Positions 7,911-15,826 of a stretch of DNA of 20,748 bases are shown piece by piece. A program made the translations under genes and the position numbers. The notes below the pieces were generated by a model. The model worked only from the letters and a program-made list of their open reading frames with translations. It did no database searches and had not been told where the DNA came from. This DNA is from an uncultured Faecalibacterium sp. (GTDB taxonomy: Bacteria > Bacillota > Clostridia > Oscillospirales > Ruminococcaceae). The DNA is taken from the NCBI GenBank assembly GCA_934518555.1, contig CAKSXW010000032.1, positions 1-20,748 of the forward strand. The letters are read 5' to 3'. The stretch's first letter is position 1. The number at the start of each line of letters is the position of its first letter.

Positions 7911-8885
7911 TCACTCCTTTTCTACGACCGATGTAACGGCGGCGTGGTCCAGCAGAAAACGCTGGACCTTTTGGTTGGTAAGGGCGGCGGCAACAGCATC
8001 CCGGCTCAGCACCCGGCGGATCTCCTCCTCCGGGGTGCCGTGGAGCTGGGAAAGGCGGGTGTACTCGGCGTCCACTTCTTGGTCTGCCACGGTGATCCGC
8101 TCCGCCTGGGCAATGGCAGGCACTGCCAGCATGGCCCGCATCTGACGCTGGGCCTCCCGGCGGTACCCGGCACGCAGCTGGTCCGGGGTGGTGTGGCCAG
8201 ACTGGCAGTAGGCCTCCAAGGTCAGGCCGCTGCGGTCCAGCCGGTTCTTCAGCTGCTGCATCTCCCGGTCTGCGCTGCGGTCCAGCAGGTCCTCCGGCAG
8301 CTGGACAGTCAGGTTGGCCCCTGCCTGGTCCAGCAGGGCGGCCTGTGCCAGCCGGTCGGCGTTGGCCTGGTGGGAGGCCATTTTCCGGCGGCGGATCTCC
8401 TCCTTCAGGGCCTCCAGAGAGGCAAAGCCCTGGCTCTGGGCAAAGGCATCGTCCAGGGCAGGCACCTGCTTCCGGGCCACCCGGTGGAGCCGGATCTCAA
8501 AGCAGGCGGTGCGGCCGGAAAGCTCCGGCACCCGGAACTCCTCCGGGTAGGTAAAATCGAACCGGAAGGTCTCCCCGGCTTTGTGGCCGTAGACTGCTTC
8601 TTCCGCAGCAGGCATCAGCTGGCCGGTGCCCAGCACTACCGTCACCTGGTCCATCCGGCTGTCCGGGATAGGCGCACCCTCCAAAAAGCCCTCAAAATCC
8701 AGGGTGACCTCCATGCCCCGGGCGGCAGGCTCCTGCACCGGGCAGAAGGGAGCGTGGACCCGGGTCAGGTTGGCTGCTTCCTGTTCCACAGCCTTTTCCG
8801 ATACCGGGCGCACCCGACGGGTGACGGCCAGGCCCTTGTATTGCCCCAGGGTCACGGGAGGCAGGGTGTTTGCAGTGTGTTCCAT
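7911..8885 (-). CDS. Trigger-factor-like peptidyl-prolyl isomerase lacking the ribosome-binding domain
   Basis: 324 residues, against about 430 or more for normal trigger factor. The protein starts near VTLGQYKGLAV, the stretch that in trigger factor joins the ribosome-binding domain to the prolyl isomerase domain, so the first domain is absent. An FKBP-type isomerase domain spans about residues 50-145, ending in VPALDDAFAQ. The helical C-terminal chaperone domain follows. The ATG is preceded by AAAGGAGGT at 7 nt, so truncation by a wrong start is unlikely. It lies 26 nt after the membrane-protein gene and 4 nt before the polyferredoxin gene. It is probably a free cytoplasmic folding helper dedicated to an operon partner; that role is inferred. 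It is a paralogue type and should not be named tig. Confidence 0.8.
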   Translation of the reverse strand: MEHTANTLPPVTLGQYKGLAVTRRVRPVSEKAVEQEAANLTRVHAPFCPVQEPAARGMEVTLDFEGFLEGAPIPDSRMDQVTVVLGTGQLMPAAEEAVYGHKAGETFRFDFTYPEEFRVPELSGRTACFEIRLHRVARKQVPALDDAFAQSQGFASLEALKEEIRRRKMASHQANADRLAQAALLDQAGANLTVQLPEDLLDRSADREMQQLKNRLDRSGLTLEAYCQSGHTTPDQLRAGYRREAQRQMRAMLAVPAIAQAERITVADQEVDAEYTRLSQLHGTPEEEIRRVLSRDAVAAALTNQKVQRFLLDHAAVTSVVEKE

Positions 8886-8911
8886 GGCAGGGACCTCCTT
8901 TGGTTCCTGGC

Positions 8912-10834
8912 TTACAGCCCACGGGCTGCCAGCCAGGCTTCAGCGACCTCGGAGAACATCTCCGGGTACTTGGCGTTTTCTTCGGTAAAGGCACTGAGGT
9001 AATATTCCACCTCGGCACGGCTGGGGGCTACGGTGCGCCGCCAGATGGTAAAGGTGGTGCCGTTGCCCATATCAATGGTCTGCTCTAGCTCAAAATACTG
9101 GTCCCGCACTGCCAGGAACATATCGTTCAGCTTGTGGGACATCTCGCCCTGGCCTGCGTAGGTCAGGGGGAAGGGATCGGCAGTGAGGACATACTTGGCC
9201 TCAAAGAACTGCATGGGGAAGTAGTGGGTGCCCGGCACCGAGAAGCCAAAGGCCAGCTTGCCGTTGATGGGGGTCTGGGGCAGCAGGCAGTTCTTGAAGT
9301 GGTCCGGGCAGTAGAGCATATCGTGGGGGATCATATAGGCGATCTCGCCATCGGCACAGTGGGTGTCGATCCACTTGGCAATGGACTGGATCTGAGGCAG
9401 GTCCGTGCGGTCGTAGATGAGCCGATCCAGCCGGACGAACTCCTTGGTGGCAGCCAGAGGGAAGTGGTCGATGACCGCGTCCGGCAGGGCCACGGAGGTC
9501 AGGGGAGAGCAGCGCACCGAGGAGGCAAACGCAATGGTAAACACCCAGTAGGCGATCTTCAGGTTCCGACGGCGGCTCATGCCCTCTGCCAGGGCTGCGG
9601 CACCGATCAGGAACAGGAGGAACCAGCCGGGAAGGAACAGCAGCATCTGGTGGGAGCCGGTGTTCTGCACCCGGGTGAACAGCACCATGCTCAGCAGGAT
9701 CTCCAGCCCGGCCAGGCAGGGCAGAGCAGGCATCTTGCGGCGCTTCAGGGTGAACCACAGGCCCATGCCCATAAGCACCAGGTTCAGCAGACCCATGCGC
9801 CAGTACTGCAGGCTGATCTCGGAGGCAAAACCGCCGCCGTTGTAGTAGGAATAGCGGTCGGCATAGTCAAAGCCCAGGATGTGCCGCACGATGGGCCACA
9901 GCAGGATCACCATGGCCACCAGGGACATCAGGCCGAACAGCACCAGGTTGCGTACCTGCACCAGGGCCTGGTGCTTCTGCCCGGCCTTGGCGATGCGGCC
10001 GCTGCTGACCAGCACCAGCAGGGCATAGGAGAAGTAGTACCCCACCACAAAGTACAGGTACCACCGACGGGACAGGATGATGGCGGCAGTGGCCAGGAAC
10101 AGCAGGCCGAACCGAGGCAGGTCCAGCTTTTCAAACCGGAAGTCCAGGGTCAGCAGCAGGATGCTGAAGGCAAAGACCAGGCCCAGCCAGTCGGGCTGGC
10201 TCAGCATGGCACTCATCCGCAGCCAGGGGTAGGTGAAGGTCCAGGACAGACCGATGAGGAAGAACCAGAACCGATTTTTTACCTGGAGCATCTGGCCTAC
10301 CTTTACCGTAAGGCCTGCCAGCAGGGTCAGCAGCATAGGCACGATGCTGAACACCTGGCAGAAGGCGTAGCTGTCGCCGCTGCGGTCCGTCAGGCAGAAG
10401 GGAAACTCCAGAAACAGGTTGTTGAAGGCGGTATAATCCTCTGTAAAGGAGTCGAAGATATACCGGAACCCAGCCCCGGGGCTCTGGAGAAAAGACGCCT
10501 CTGCGTTATATTGCTTGTTGATGTAGTTGACGTAATCCCAAATGTAGATAAAGCTGCGGCGGTTCAAAGCCCAGTAAAAATAGAGCAATGCTGCCGCCCA
10601 AAAGCCAAGGATCACCGCCCAGTGGAACAGATCGAACCGGACATCGGCCAGCCGCAGGACCAGAAACACCAGGCCCAATAGTGCCAGATTGCACCACAGG
10701 CTCACCAGCGGAAAAAACAGGGCACTGCCGGGGGCAGTAAGACCCAGCACCACCAAGGCCAGGGCCCCAAGACCGTAGCCTGCCAGCACTTTGCTGAGGG
10801 TGGAGACCTTCAGCTTAGAACAAATGGCTGACAT
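8912..10834 (-). CDS. Polytopic membrane protein, probable GT-C type glycosyltransferase
   Basis: 640 residues with about a dozen hydrophobic helices over the first 430, then a soluble C-terminal part of about 180 residues. An acidic first outer loop (IWDYVNY, then DSFTEDYTAFNN) follows the second or third helix. This is the arrangement of GT-C enzymes, which use a lipid-linked sugar donor on the outer face. No strict family signature was recognised, so a transporter-like or polymerase-like role remains possible. The start has an excellent AGGAGGAG site. It leads the operon with the trigger-factor-like and polyferredoxin genes, driven by the promoter at 10871-10900. Probable substrates (wall polymer or glycolipid) cannot be told from sequence. 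Confidence 0.7.
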   Translation of the reverse strand: MSAICSKLKVSTLSKVLAGYGLGALALVVLGLTAPGSALFFPLVSLWCNLALLGLVFLVLRLADVRFDLFHWAVILGFWAAALLYFYWALNRRSFIYIWDYVNYINKQYNAEASFLQSPGAGFRYIFDSFTEDYTAFNNLFLEFPFCLTDRSGDSYAFCQVFSIVPMLLTLLAGLTVKVGQMLQVKNRFWFFLIGLSWTFTYPWLRMSAMLSQPDWLGLVFAFSILLLTLDFRFEKLDLPRFGLLFLATAAIILSRRWYLYFVVGYYFSYALLVLVSSGRIAKAGQKHQALVQVRNLVLFGLMSLVAMVILLWPIVRHILGFDYADRYSYYNGGGFASEISLQYWRMGLLNLVLMGMGLWFTLKRRKMPALPCLAGLEILLSMVLFTRVQNTGSHQMLLFLPGWFLLFLIGAAALAEGMSRRRNLKIAYWVFTIAFASSVRCSPLTSVALPDAVIDHFPLAATKEFVRLDRLIYDRTDLPQIQSIAKWIDTHCADGEIAYMIPHDMLYCPDHFKNCLLPQTPINGKLAFGFSVPGTHYFPMQFFEAKYVLTADPFPLTYAGQGEMSHKLNDMFLAVRDQYFELEQTIDMGNGTTFTIWRRTVAPSRAEVEYYLSAFTEENAKYPEMFSEVAEAWLAARGL

Positions 10835-10870
10835 AAAAACACTCCTCCTAGAATTTTCTCATACCGTTAC

Positions 10871-10900
10871 AGTATAACAAACCACGGGGGGCACTGTCCA
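10871..10900 (-). promoter_or_regulatory. Promoter for the membrane protein operon
   Basis: On the minus strand, TGGACA (10900-10895) and TATACT (10876-10871) are 18 nt apart, with TGT just before the -10 (extended -10). Transcription would start near 10864 with a leader of about 30 nt. Confidence 0.6.
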
Positions 10901-10922
10901 GCGGTCCCGGAGATAAAACCAC

Positions 10923-10960
10923 AAAATGCCCCGCCGCTTTCAAAGCAGACGGGACATTTT
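10923..10960 (-). terminator. Intrinsic terminator after glgB
   Basis: An inverted repeat with AAAATG/CATTTT at its base and a GC-rich upper stem closed by a very short loop (GA on the minus strand) lies 10 nt past the glgB stop. On the minus strand it ends in CATTTTGTGGTTTT. Confidence 0.75.
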
Positions 10961-10970
10961 AATGCAAATA

Positions 10971-12917
10971 TTACGGTTTGGATACAGTCTCGGCCTTGGC
11001 AGCCCGACGCTTCAGAGCTGCCGCCTTGTGGGCGCTGATACGGGCAGCGTCAGGGTTGGGGGCCTCTGGGGTCAGCCGCAGCAGGCAGCTGCCCATAGCC
11101 GGCAGATCCAGGGTAAGGGTGTAGTCCTTGCCAAAGACACCGCCGTCGGTGGTGTGGAAGCTGGTTTTGCGGCGGCTGCTTTTCAGCACACCGCCCCACT
11201 GGCCGGCCTCGGTGTTCAGCACCTCCTGGGCGCTGCAGGGGAACCGCAGATACAGGGGGAACTTTTTGTGGGGGTGGTCCTGGGTGTTCATGACACACAG
11301 CAAGGTCTGGCCCCGGCTCTTACGCAGCCAGGCGTACACGCCCTCGGCACAGCTCTCGCTGGCCACCCACTCAAAGCAATCGGAGTTGTACTCGCCGTCA
11401 TACAGGGCAGGCTCAGAGGCGTACACCTGGCACAGCTGGGCAAAATACTTCTGGAAAGCATCGTGGAAGGGGTACTTCAGCAGGTCCCAATCCAGCTCCC
11501 GTTTTTCGTCCCACTCCCGGAAGTGGGCCAGCTCGTTGCCCATAAAGTTCAGTTTTTTGCCCGGATGAGTGTACATATAAAAGTACAGGGTCCGGAGCTG
11601 GGCACATTTTTCAGCATAGGTGCCCCAGAGCTTGTCAATGATGGTCTTTTTGCCGTGGACCACCTCATCGTGGCTCAGGGCCAGCAGATACAGCTCATTG
11701 TAGAAGTAGTGCATACTGAACAGGATCTTGCCGTAACACCCCGGCCGCTCCCCAAAGGGGGTGGCAAAGTAATCCAGGGTGTCGTGCATCCAGCCCATGT
11801 CCCACTTGTAGTCAAAGCCCACGCCCTCGTACCGGGTGGGGGCCGTGACCTTCAGAAAGTTGGTGGAGTCCTCGGCCATGTAGATGCCGGTGGGCCAGCG
11901 CTGGTTCAGGCCGTGGTTCAGGTTCCGCAAAAAGTTCACGGCACCCTGGTTCACCCCCCGGCCCGGGTCTCCCTGCCAGTACAGGGCCCGGGAAATAGCG
12001 TCCATGCGGATGCCGTCGCAGTGGTACACGTCCATCCACAGACCGGCGGCACTGCTGAGGAAGCTGCACACCTCCCGGCGGTAGTAGTTGAAGTTGCAGG
12101 TGCCCCACTCGCTCTGGCCCACATCGCTGTCGTACTCGTACAGGTGGGTGCCGTCAAACTTGGCTAGGGCGTCGGCGTTGGAGGCAAAGTGCACCGGCAC
12201 AAAGTCCATGATGACGCCAATGCCCATGCGGTGGCAGGCGTTGACAAAGCTGGCAAACTGGGCCGGGGTGCCGTAGCGGCTGGTCACCGAGAAGTAGCCG
12301 GTGGTCTGGTAGCCCCAGCTGCCGTCAAAGGGGTGCTCTGCCAGGGGCAGCAGTTCCACATGGGTAAAGTGGTGGTCCAGCAGCCAGGGGATCAGCTCCC
12401 GGGCCAGCTCCTCGTAGTTGTACCAGCCGTCGGAGCCGTCAGCCTGGGTGCTGCCGGGCTTGTGCTTCCAGCTGCCGACGTGGAGCTCGTAGATGTTCAG
12501 GGGGCGGTTGCGGCATTTATCACGCTGGGCCATCCAGGCCTGGTCGTCAAAAGCAAAATCCAGCCGGGCCAGCCTGCTGGCCGTGCCGGGCCGCAGCTCG
12601 GTGGCAAAGGCGTAGGGGTCCCCACGCATCATGACGCTGCCGTCCTGGCCGTGGATGCGGTACTTGTACAGCTCGCCCTCTGCCAGGCCGGGGATAAAGG
12701 CACTCCACACGCCGGTCTCGGCCCGTTCCATGGTCACACCGGCCTCCCAGCCGTCAAAGCCGCCGCACACCTCCACGGCGGTGGCACCGGGGGCCCAAAC
12801 GGCAAAACGCCAGCCCTCGGCACCATCCGGGGCCGTGGCAGGGTGGGCACCCAGGATCCGGTAGGCGTCGAAACAGTCACCATTAAAAAATTCGCGGGGG
12901 ATGGCAGGGTAATTCAT
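10971..12917 (-). CDS. glgB: 1,4-alpha-glucan branching enzyme GlgB
   Basis: Makes alpha-1,6 branches in glycogen by moving a segment of an alpha-1,4 chain. In the 648-residue protein an N-terminal CBM48 domain (about 15-120) precedes a GH13 barrel. Catalytic residues are visible: nucleophile D306 in DGIRMDAIS, acid/base E349 in MAEDST, and the transition-state H416-D417 in LSHDEVVHG. The [16 protein letters not shown] and FMGNE motifs are all branching-enzyme typical. The C-terminal beta domain is present and the tail is basic. The ATG has AGAAGGAG at good distance. It stands apart from other glycogen genes (glgC, glgA, glgP are not in the window) and is divergent from a GH13 amylase, which suggests shared control. 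Confidence 0.93.
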   Translation of the reverse strand: MNYPAIPREFFNGDCFDAYRILGAHPATAPDGAEGWRFAVWAPGATAVEVCGGFDGWEAGVTMERAETGVWSAFIPGLAEGELYKYRIHGQDGSVMMRGDPYAFATELRPGTASRLARLDFAFDDQAWMAQRDKCRNRPLNIYELHVGSWKHKPGSTQADGSDGWYNYEELARELIPWLLDHHFTHVELLPLAEHPFDGSWGYQTTGYFSVTSRYGTPAQFASFVNACHRMGIGVIMDFVPVHFASNADALAKFDGTHLYEYDSDVGQSEWGTCNFNYYRREVCSFLSSAAGLWMDVYHCDGIRMDAISRALYWQGDPGRGVNQGAVNFLRNLNHGLNQRWPTGIYMAEDSTNFLKVTAPTRYEGVGFDYKWDMGWMHDTLDYFATPFGERPGCYGKILFSMHYFYNELYLLALSHDEVVHGKKTIIDKLWGTYAEKCAQLRTLYFYMYTHPGKKLNFMGNELAHFREWDEKRELDWDLLKYPFHDAFQKYFAQLCQVYASEPALYDGEYNSDCFEWVASESCAEGVYAWLRKSRGQTLLCVMNTQDHPHKKFPLYLRFPCSAQEVLNTEAGQWGGVLKSSRRKTSFHTTDGGVFGKDYTLTLDLPAMGSCLLRLTPEAPNPDAARISAHKAAALKRRAAKAETVSKP

Positions 12918-12952
12918 GCAAAGATCTCCTTCTGTCTATGATAGTCGGCCTT

Positions 12953-12970
12953 TGCCGCCCGGGAGCGGCA
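12953..12970 (-). other. Hairpin in the glgB leader
   Basis: TGCCGC and GCGGCA pair around a 6-nt centre, 35 nt upstream of the glgB start. It could be an RNA hairpin in the glgB messenger or a protein-binding palindrome. No T-run follows on either strand. Confidence 0.35.
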
Positions 12971-13030
12971 GACCGTGATTGGGCAATTTATCCAAGGAAA
13001 AGGGCTGCGGACCAACAAATTGGATGATTT

Positions 13031-13050
13031 TCTTGGCAAATCTTGACAAA
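13031..13050. repeat. Tandem 10-bp repeat in the glgB/amylase divergent promoter region
   Basis: Two adjacent copies of TCTTGRCAAA (one G, one A) follow each other directly, so the phase is one DNA turn. They lie between the two divergent genes and upstream of the amylase -10. Such a layout suits a regulator that binds the same face twice. The rest of the 238-bp gap holds no gene. Confidence 0.5.
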
Positions 13051-13084
13051 AATAGTCGAAAATTCACATCGAAGGCCCCAATTG

Positions 13085-13093
13085 TGCTATACT
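13085..13093 (+). promoter_or_regulatory. Extended -10 promoter of the GH13 amylase gene
   Basis: TGCTATACT is an extended -10 element; no good -35 is found at 16-18 nt, so activation or the extended -10 may be needed. Start near 13100, leader about 55 nt. Confidence 0.55.
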
Positions 13094-13146
13094 AATCCTG
13101 TCGCCGCCCGGAACGAGGCGGCAGATTCTGCAAAAATAGGGAGCGG

Positions 13147-13152
13147 TATGTA
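13147..13152 (+). promoter_or_regulatory. ATG-TAA minimal ORF in the amylase leader
   Basis: GGGAG followed 4 nt later by ATG TAA gives a start-stop unit only a few bases upstream of the amylase ATG at 13156. The amylase start itself is about 12 nt from GGGAG, longer than ideal. Ribosomes may first load on the start-stop unit and then reinitiate, or this may be chance. Confidence 0.3.
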
Positions 13153-13155
13153 ACA

Positions 13156-14514
13156 ATGGCTTGGTATGACAACGCAGTATTCTATCACATCTATCCCCTG
13201 GGGCTTTGCGGCTGTGCCCATGAGAACGATGGGCAGCCGGTACCGGGGGCCTTTGAAAAGCTCAATGCCTGGGCGCAGCACGCCGCAGAGCTGGGCTGCA
13301 CGGCCATCTACATCGGGCCTTTGTTTGAGAGCGGTTCCCACGGCTACGACACCATCGACTACCGCCGGGTGGACCGCCGCCTGGGCACCAATGAGGAGTT
13401 CCGGGATTTTGTGGCCAACTGCCACGCCCGGGGCCAGCACGTCATCGTGGATGGCGTGTTCAACCATGTGGGCCGGGACTTTTTCGCCTTCCAGGACCTG
13501 AAAGCCAACCGGGAGAACGCACGCTACAAGGATTGGTTCTGCGATGTGAACTTCTGGGGCAACAACGAGTACAACGACGGTTTCAGCTACGGCAACTGGG
13601 GCGGCTACAACCTGCTGGTAAAGCTGAACCAGCGGAACCCGGAGGTGCAGGCCTACCACTACGACACCATCCGCTTTTGGGTAGACCAGTTTGACATCGA
13701 CGGCATCCGGCTGGACGCTGCCGATGTGCTGGACTTTGACTTCATGAAGGGCCTGCGCCGACTGGCAGACCAGATCAAGCCGGAGTTCTGGCTCATGGGT
13801 GAGGTGATCCACGGGGACTACAGCCGCTGGGCTAACCCGGAGATGCTCCACTCCGTTACCAACTACGAGCTCCACAAGGGTCTGTGGAGCGGCCACAACG
13901 ACCACAACTATTTCGAGATCGCCCACACCATGCGGCGGCTCCAGGGCCTGTGCCACGACACCCGTCTGTATCTCTTTTCCGACAACCACGACGTGGAGCG
14001 GCTGCCCAACAAACTGCGGAACCGGGAACACATCCGGCATATTGCCCTTCTAGTATATACACTTTGGGGCATTCCGTCCATCTATTATGGCTCGGAATTT
14101 GGCATTGAGGGCAAAAAAGAGTGGGGCAGCGACTGGCCCCTGCGGCCCTGCCTGGATCTGGCAGACTACCGGGACGCTGTTACCACCAACCCTGTCACCA
14201 ACGTCTATGCCGCCCTGGGCAAGCTGAAGGCAGAATGCCCGGCCCTGACCTGGGGCCAGGTGAAGGAGCTGCAGCTCACCACCCAGTGCTACGCCTTTGC
14301 CCGGGTGCTGGAGGACCAGGCCCTGGTGGCGGTGCTGAACAACGGGGATGCCCCGGCTCAGCTGGAGTTCCAGCTGCCGGTGGAGGCAACTGGGGCAGAG
14401 GACCTGCTGGAGGACACCGTGGGAGGCCAGAAGATCCTGACCAGTGTGGAAGGGGGCCGGATGAAGGTGCAGCTGCCCTCCAACTACGCCACCCTGCTGC
14501 GGCTGAAAAAATAA
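13156..14514 (+). CDS. Cytoplasmic GH13 alpha-amylase/maltodextrin hydrolase
   Basis: 452 residues, GH13 barrel only, with no N-terminal starch-binding domain and no signal peptide, so it acts inside the cell on maltodextrins or glycogen pieces. The catalytic triad is visible: D187 in DGIRLDAAD, E216 in LMGEVIHGD and D279 in DNHDVERL. VDGVFNHVG (98-106) is conserved region I. A small C-terminal beta domain ends in NYATLLRLKK. The chosen ATG at 13156 begins MAWYDNAVFYHIYPL, the usual start of this family. Divergent from glgB, it fits turnover of the glucan that glgB branches. Fine specificity (alpha-amylase, neopullulanase or cyclodextrinase type) cannot be decided here. Confidence 0.85.
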   Translation: MAWYDNAVFYHIYPLGLCGCAHENDGQPVPGAFEKLNAWAQHAAELGCTAIYIGPLFESGSHGYDTIDYRRVDRRLGTNEEFRDFVANCHARGQHVIVDGVFNHVGRDFFAFQDLKANRENARYKDWFCDVNFWGNNEYNDGFSYGNWGGYNLLVKLNQRNPEVQAYHYDTIRFWVDQFDIDGIRLDAADVLDFDFMKGLRRLADQIKPEFWLMGEVIHGDYSRWANPEMLHSVTNYELHKGLWSGHNDHNYFEIAHTMRRLQGLCHDTRLYLFSDNHDVERLPNKLRNREHIRHIALLVYTLWGIPSIYYGSEFGIEGKKEWGSDWPLRPCLDLADYRDAVTTNPVTNVYAALGKLKAECPALTWGQVKELQLTTQCYAFARVLEDQALVAVLNNGDAPAQLEFQLPVEATGAEDLLEDTVGGQKILTSVEGGRMKVQLPSNYATLLRLKK

Positions 14515-14522
14515 GCGGCTCC

Positions 14523-14551
14523 TTGCACAAAGCCCCGAGTTTTGCTACAAT
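14523..14551 (+). promoter_or_regulatory. niaR promoter
   Basis: TTGCAC (14523-14528) and TACAAT (14546-14551) are spaced by 17 nt, immediately after the amylase stop. Start near 14558. Confidence 0.7.
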
Positions 14552-14593
14552 ATAGGCAATAACGTTGGAGAACGGAAAGGAAGCCTGACACGT

Positions 14594-15112
14594 ATGAACG
14601 CAGCCCAGCGCAGAGAATGCATCCTGACCCAGCTGAGCCAGGCCACAGCACCGGTGAGTGCCAGTGCCCTGGCGGCACAGCTGGGGGTCTCCCGGCAGAT
14701 CGTGGTGGGGGACGTGGCACTGCTGCGGGCCGGTGGGGCGCAGATCGACGCCACCCCCCGGGGCTACCAGCTCCACCCGGCAGAAAAGGGCTGCACCGGC
14801 ATCCTGGCCTGTGTGCACCGCACCCAGGAGGAAATGCGCCGGGAGTTGTACACCATAGTGGACCAGGGAGGCGTGGTGCTGGATGTGGCAGTGGAAAACA
14901 GCCTTTACGGTGAGATCCGGGCTACCCTGAACCTGGCCAGCCGCTACGACATAGATGCCTTTTTGGAACAGGTGCGGCAGGCCCCGGAGAGCCTGCTGAG
15001 CCGGATGACCGGCGGTGTGCACCTGCACACGGTGCGCTGCCCCGACGCCGACAGCCTTGCCCGGATCGAAAAAGCCTTGGAGCAGCAGGGCATTTTGTAC
15101 CGCAAAGAGTAA
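14594..15112 (+). CDS. niaR: NiaR-type transcriptional repressor (HTH plus 3H domain)
   Basis: 172 residues. An N-terminal helix-turn-helix of the HTH_11 type (about 5-60, ALAAQLGVSRQIVVGDVALLR) is followed by a 3H domain (about 68-165). The His-containing segments CVHRTQEEMRRELYTI and GGVHLHTVRC define the 3H family. NiaR proteins sense nicotinic acid and repress NAD salvage and niacin uptake genes in Firmicutes. No NAD gene is next to it here, so its targets lie elsewhere. It has its own promoter. The ribosome site (AAAGGAAG) is about 11 nt before the ATG, a little distant. Confidence 0.82.
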   Translation: MNAAQRRECILTQLSQATAPVSASALAAQLGVSRQIVVGDVALLRAGGAQIDATPRGYQLHPAEKGCTGILACVHRTQEEMRRELYTIVDQGGVVLDVAVENSLYGEIRATLNLASRYDIDAFLEQVRQAPESLLSRMTGGVHLHTVRCPDADSLARIEKALEQQGILYRKE

Positions 15113-15169
15113 GCCTGCTGGTTCTGAATCCAGTATAAAAAACGCCCGGGGGCTTGTCTATCCGCAAAA

Positions 15170-15760
15170 GTGGAAAATGGTTGGATACTCGACGAAAAAG
15201 CAAAAGAGGTGGATTTTCTGGACATTCGCATTGAAAAAACAGAGCGTGCCATCAAGCAGGCTTTTATGGAGCTGCGGGCGCAGAAGCCGTTGGAAAAGAT
15301 CCGGGTCAAGGAGCTGTGCGATTTGGCCTGCATCAACAAATCTACCTTTTATGCCCACTACCAGGACATTTACGCCCTGGCGACCCTCCTGGAGGACGAG
15401 ATGGTGGAGGCGGTGGTGGCCAGTCTGCCCAACCTGACGGCCAGCGATGTGAGCCAGCGCACCGAGTGGCTGGCCCGGGAGATGTTCCACGCCTTTATGC
15501 TGCACCAAAAGGAGATCCACATCCTGTTTGCCGATTCCCGGCAGGGGCTGTTCATCAACCGGGTGGAGCAGGCACTGTGCAAGTGCATCTCACAGGAGGA
15601 CCCTTCCTTTGAGAATGACCTGGTGCGTAAGGTGGTGTTGTCCTTCTGCGTGCAGGGCTGCTATTACACTTTTATGGGCTACTGCGACCAGATGGACGAA
15701 AAACGCCTGGTGAGCCTGCTGGCTGCCATTGCCCGGGCCGCCCAACGGATCCGGGTATAA
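15170..15760 (+). CDS. TetR/AcrR-family transcriptional regulator
   Basis: 196 residues from a GTG at 15170. The N-terminal DNA-binding domain contains RIEKTERAIKQAFMEL, then IRVKELCDLACINKSTFYAHYQDIYAL, a clear TetR helix-turn-helix. The C-terminal ligand domain has no recognised specificity. The start is uncertain: another in-frame GTG at 15209 is preceded by AAAAGAG, and the HTH begins well after both. It lies 57 nt after niaR without a clear terminator between them, so the two may share a transcript. A possible -10 (TATAAA, about 15134) lacks a good -35. Target genes are unknown, since no efflux or metabolic gene adjoins it on this strand. Confidence 0.8.
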   Translation: MENGWILDEKAKEVDFLDIRIEKTERAIKQAFMELRAQKPLEKIRVKELCDLACINKSTFYAHYQDIYALATLLEDEMVEAVVASLPNLTASDVSQRTEWLAREMFHAFMLHQKEIHILFADSRQGLFINRVEQALCKCISQEDPSFENDLVRKVVLSFCVQGCYYTFMGYCDQMDEKRLVSLLAAIARAAQRIRV

Positions 15761-15771
15761 CGAAACATTGA

Positions 15772-15808
15772 AAAGAGGCCCCTGCACTTTTTGTGCAGGG
15801 GCCTCTTT
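15772..15808. terminator. Two-way terminator between tetR-type gene and asnB
   Basis: A perfect 16-bp stem (15772-15787 with 15793-15808) and a 5-nt loop. It begins AAAGAGGCC and ends in TTT on both strands, and serves the convergent genes on either side. Confidence 0.9.
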
Positions 15809-15826
15809 CTGTAGAGCCACGGCGGC

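Noticed and set aside
9134..10681. 515-codon plus-strand open frame opposite the membrane protein gene
   Set aside because: It is rich in Gln, His and Gly from reverse reading of hydrophobic codons, with no domain and no promoter.
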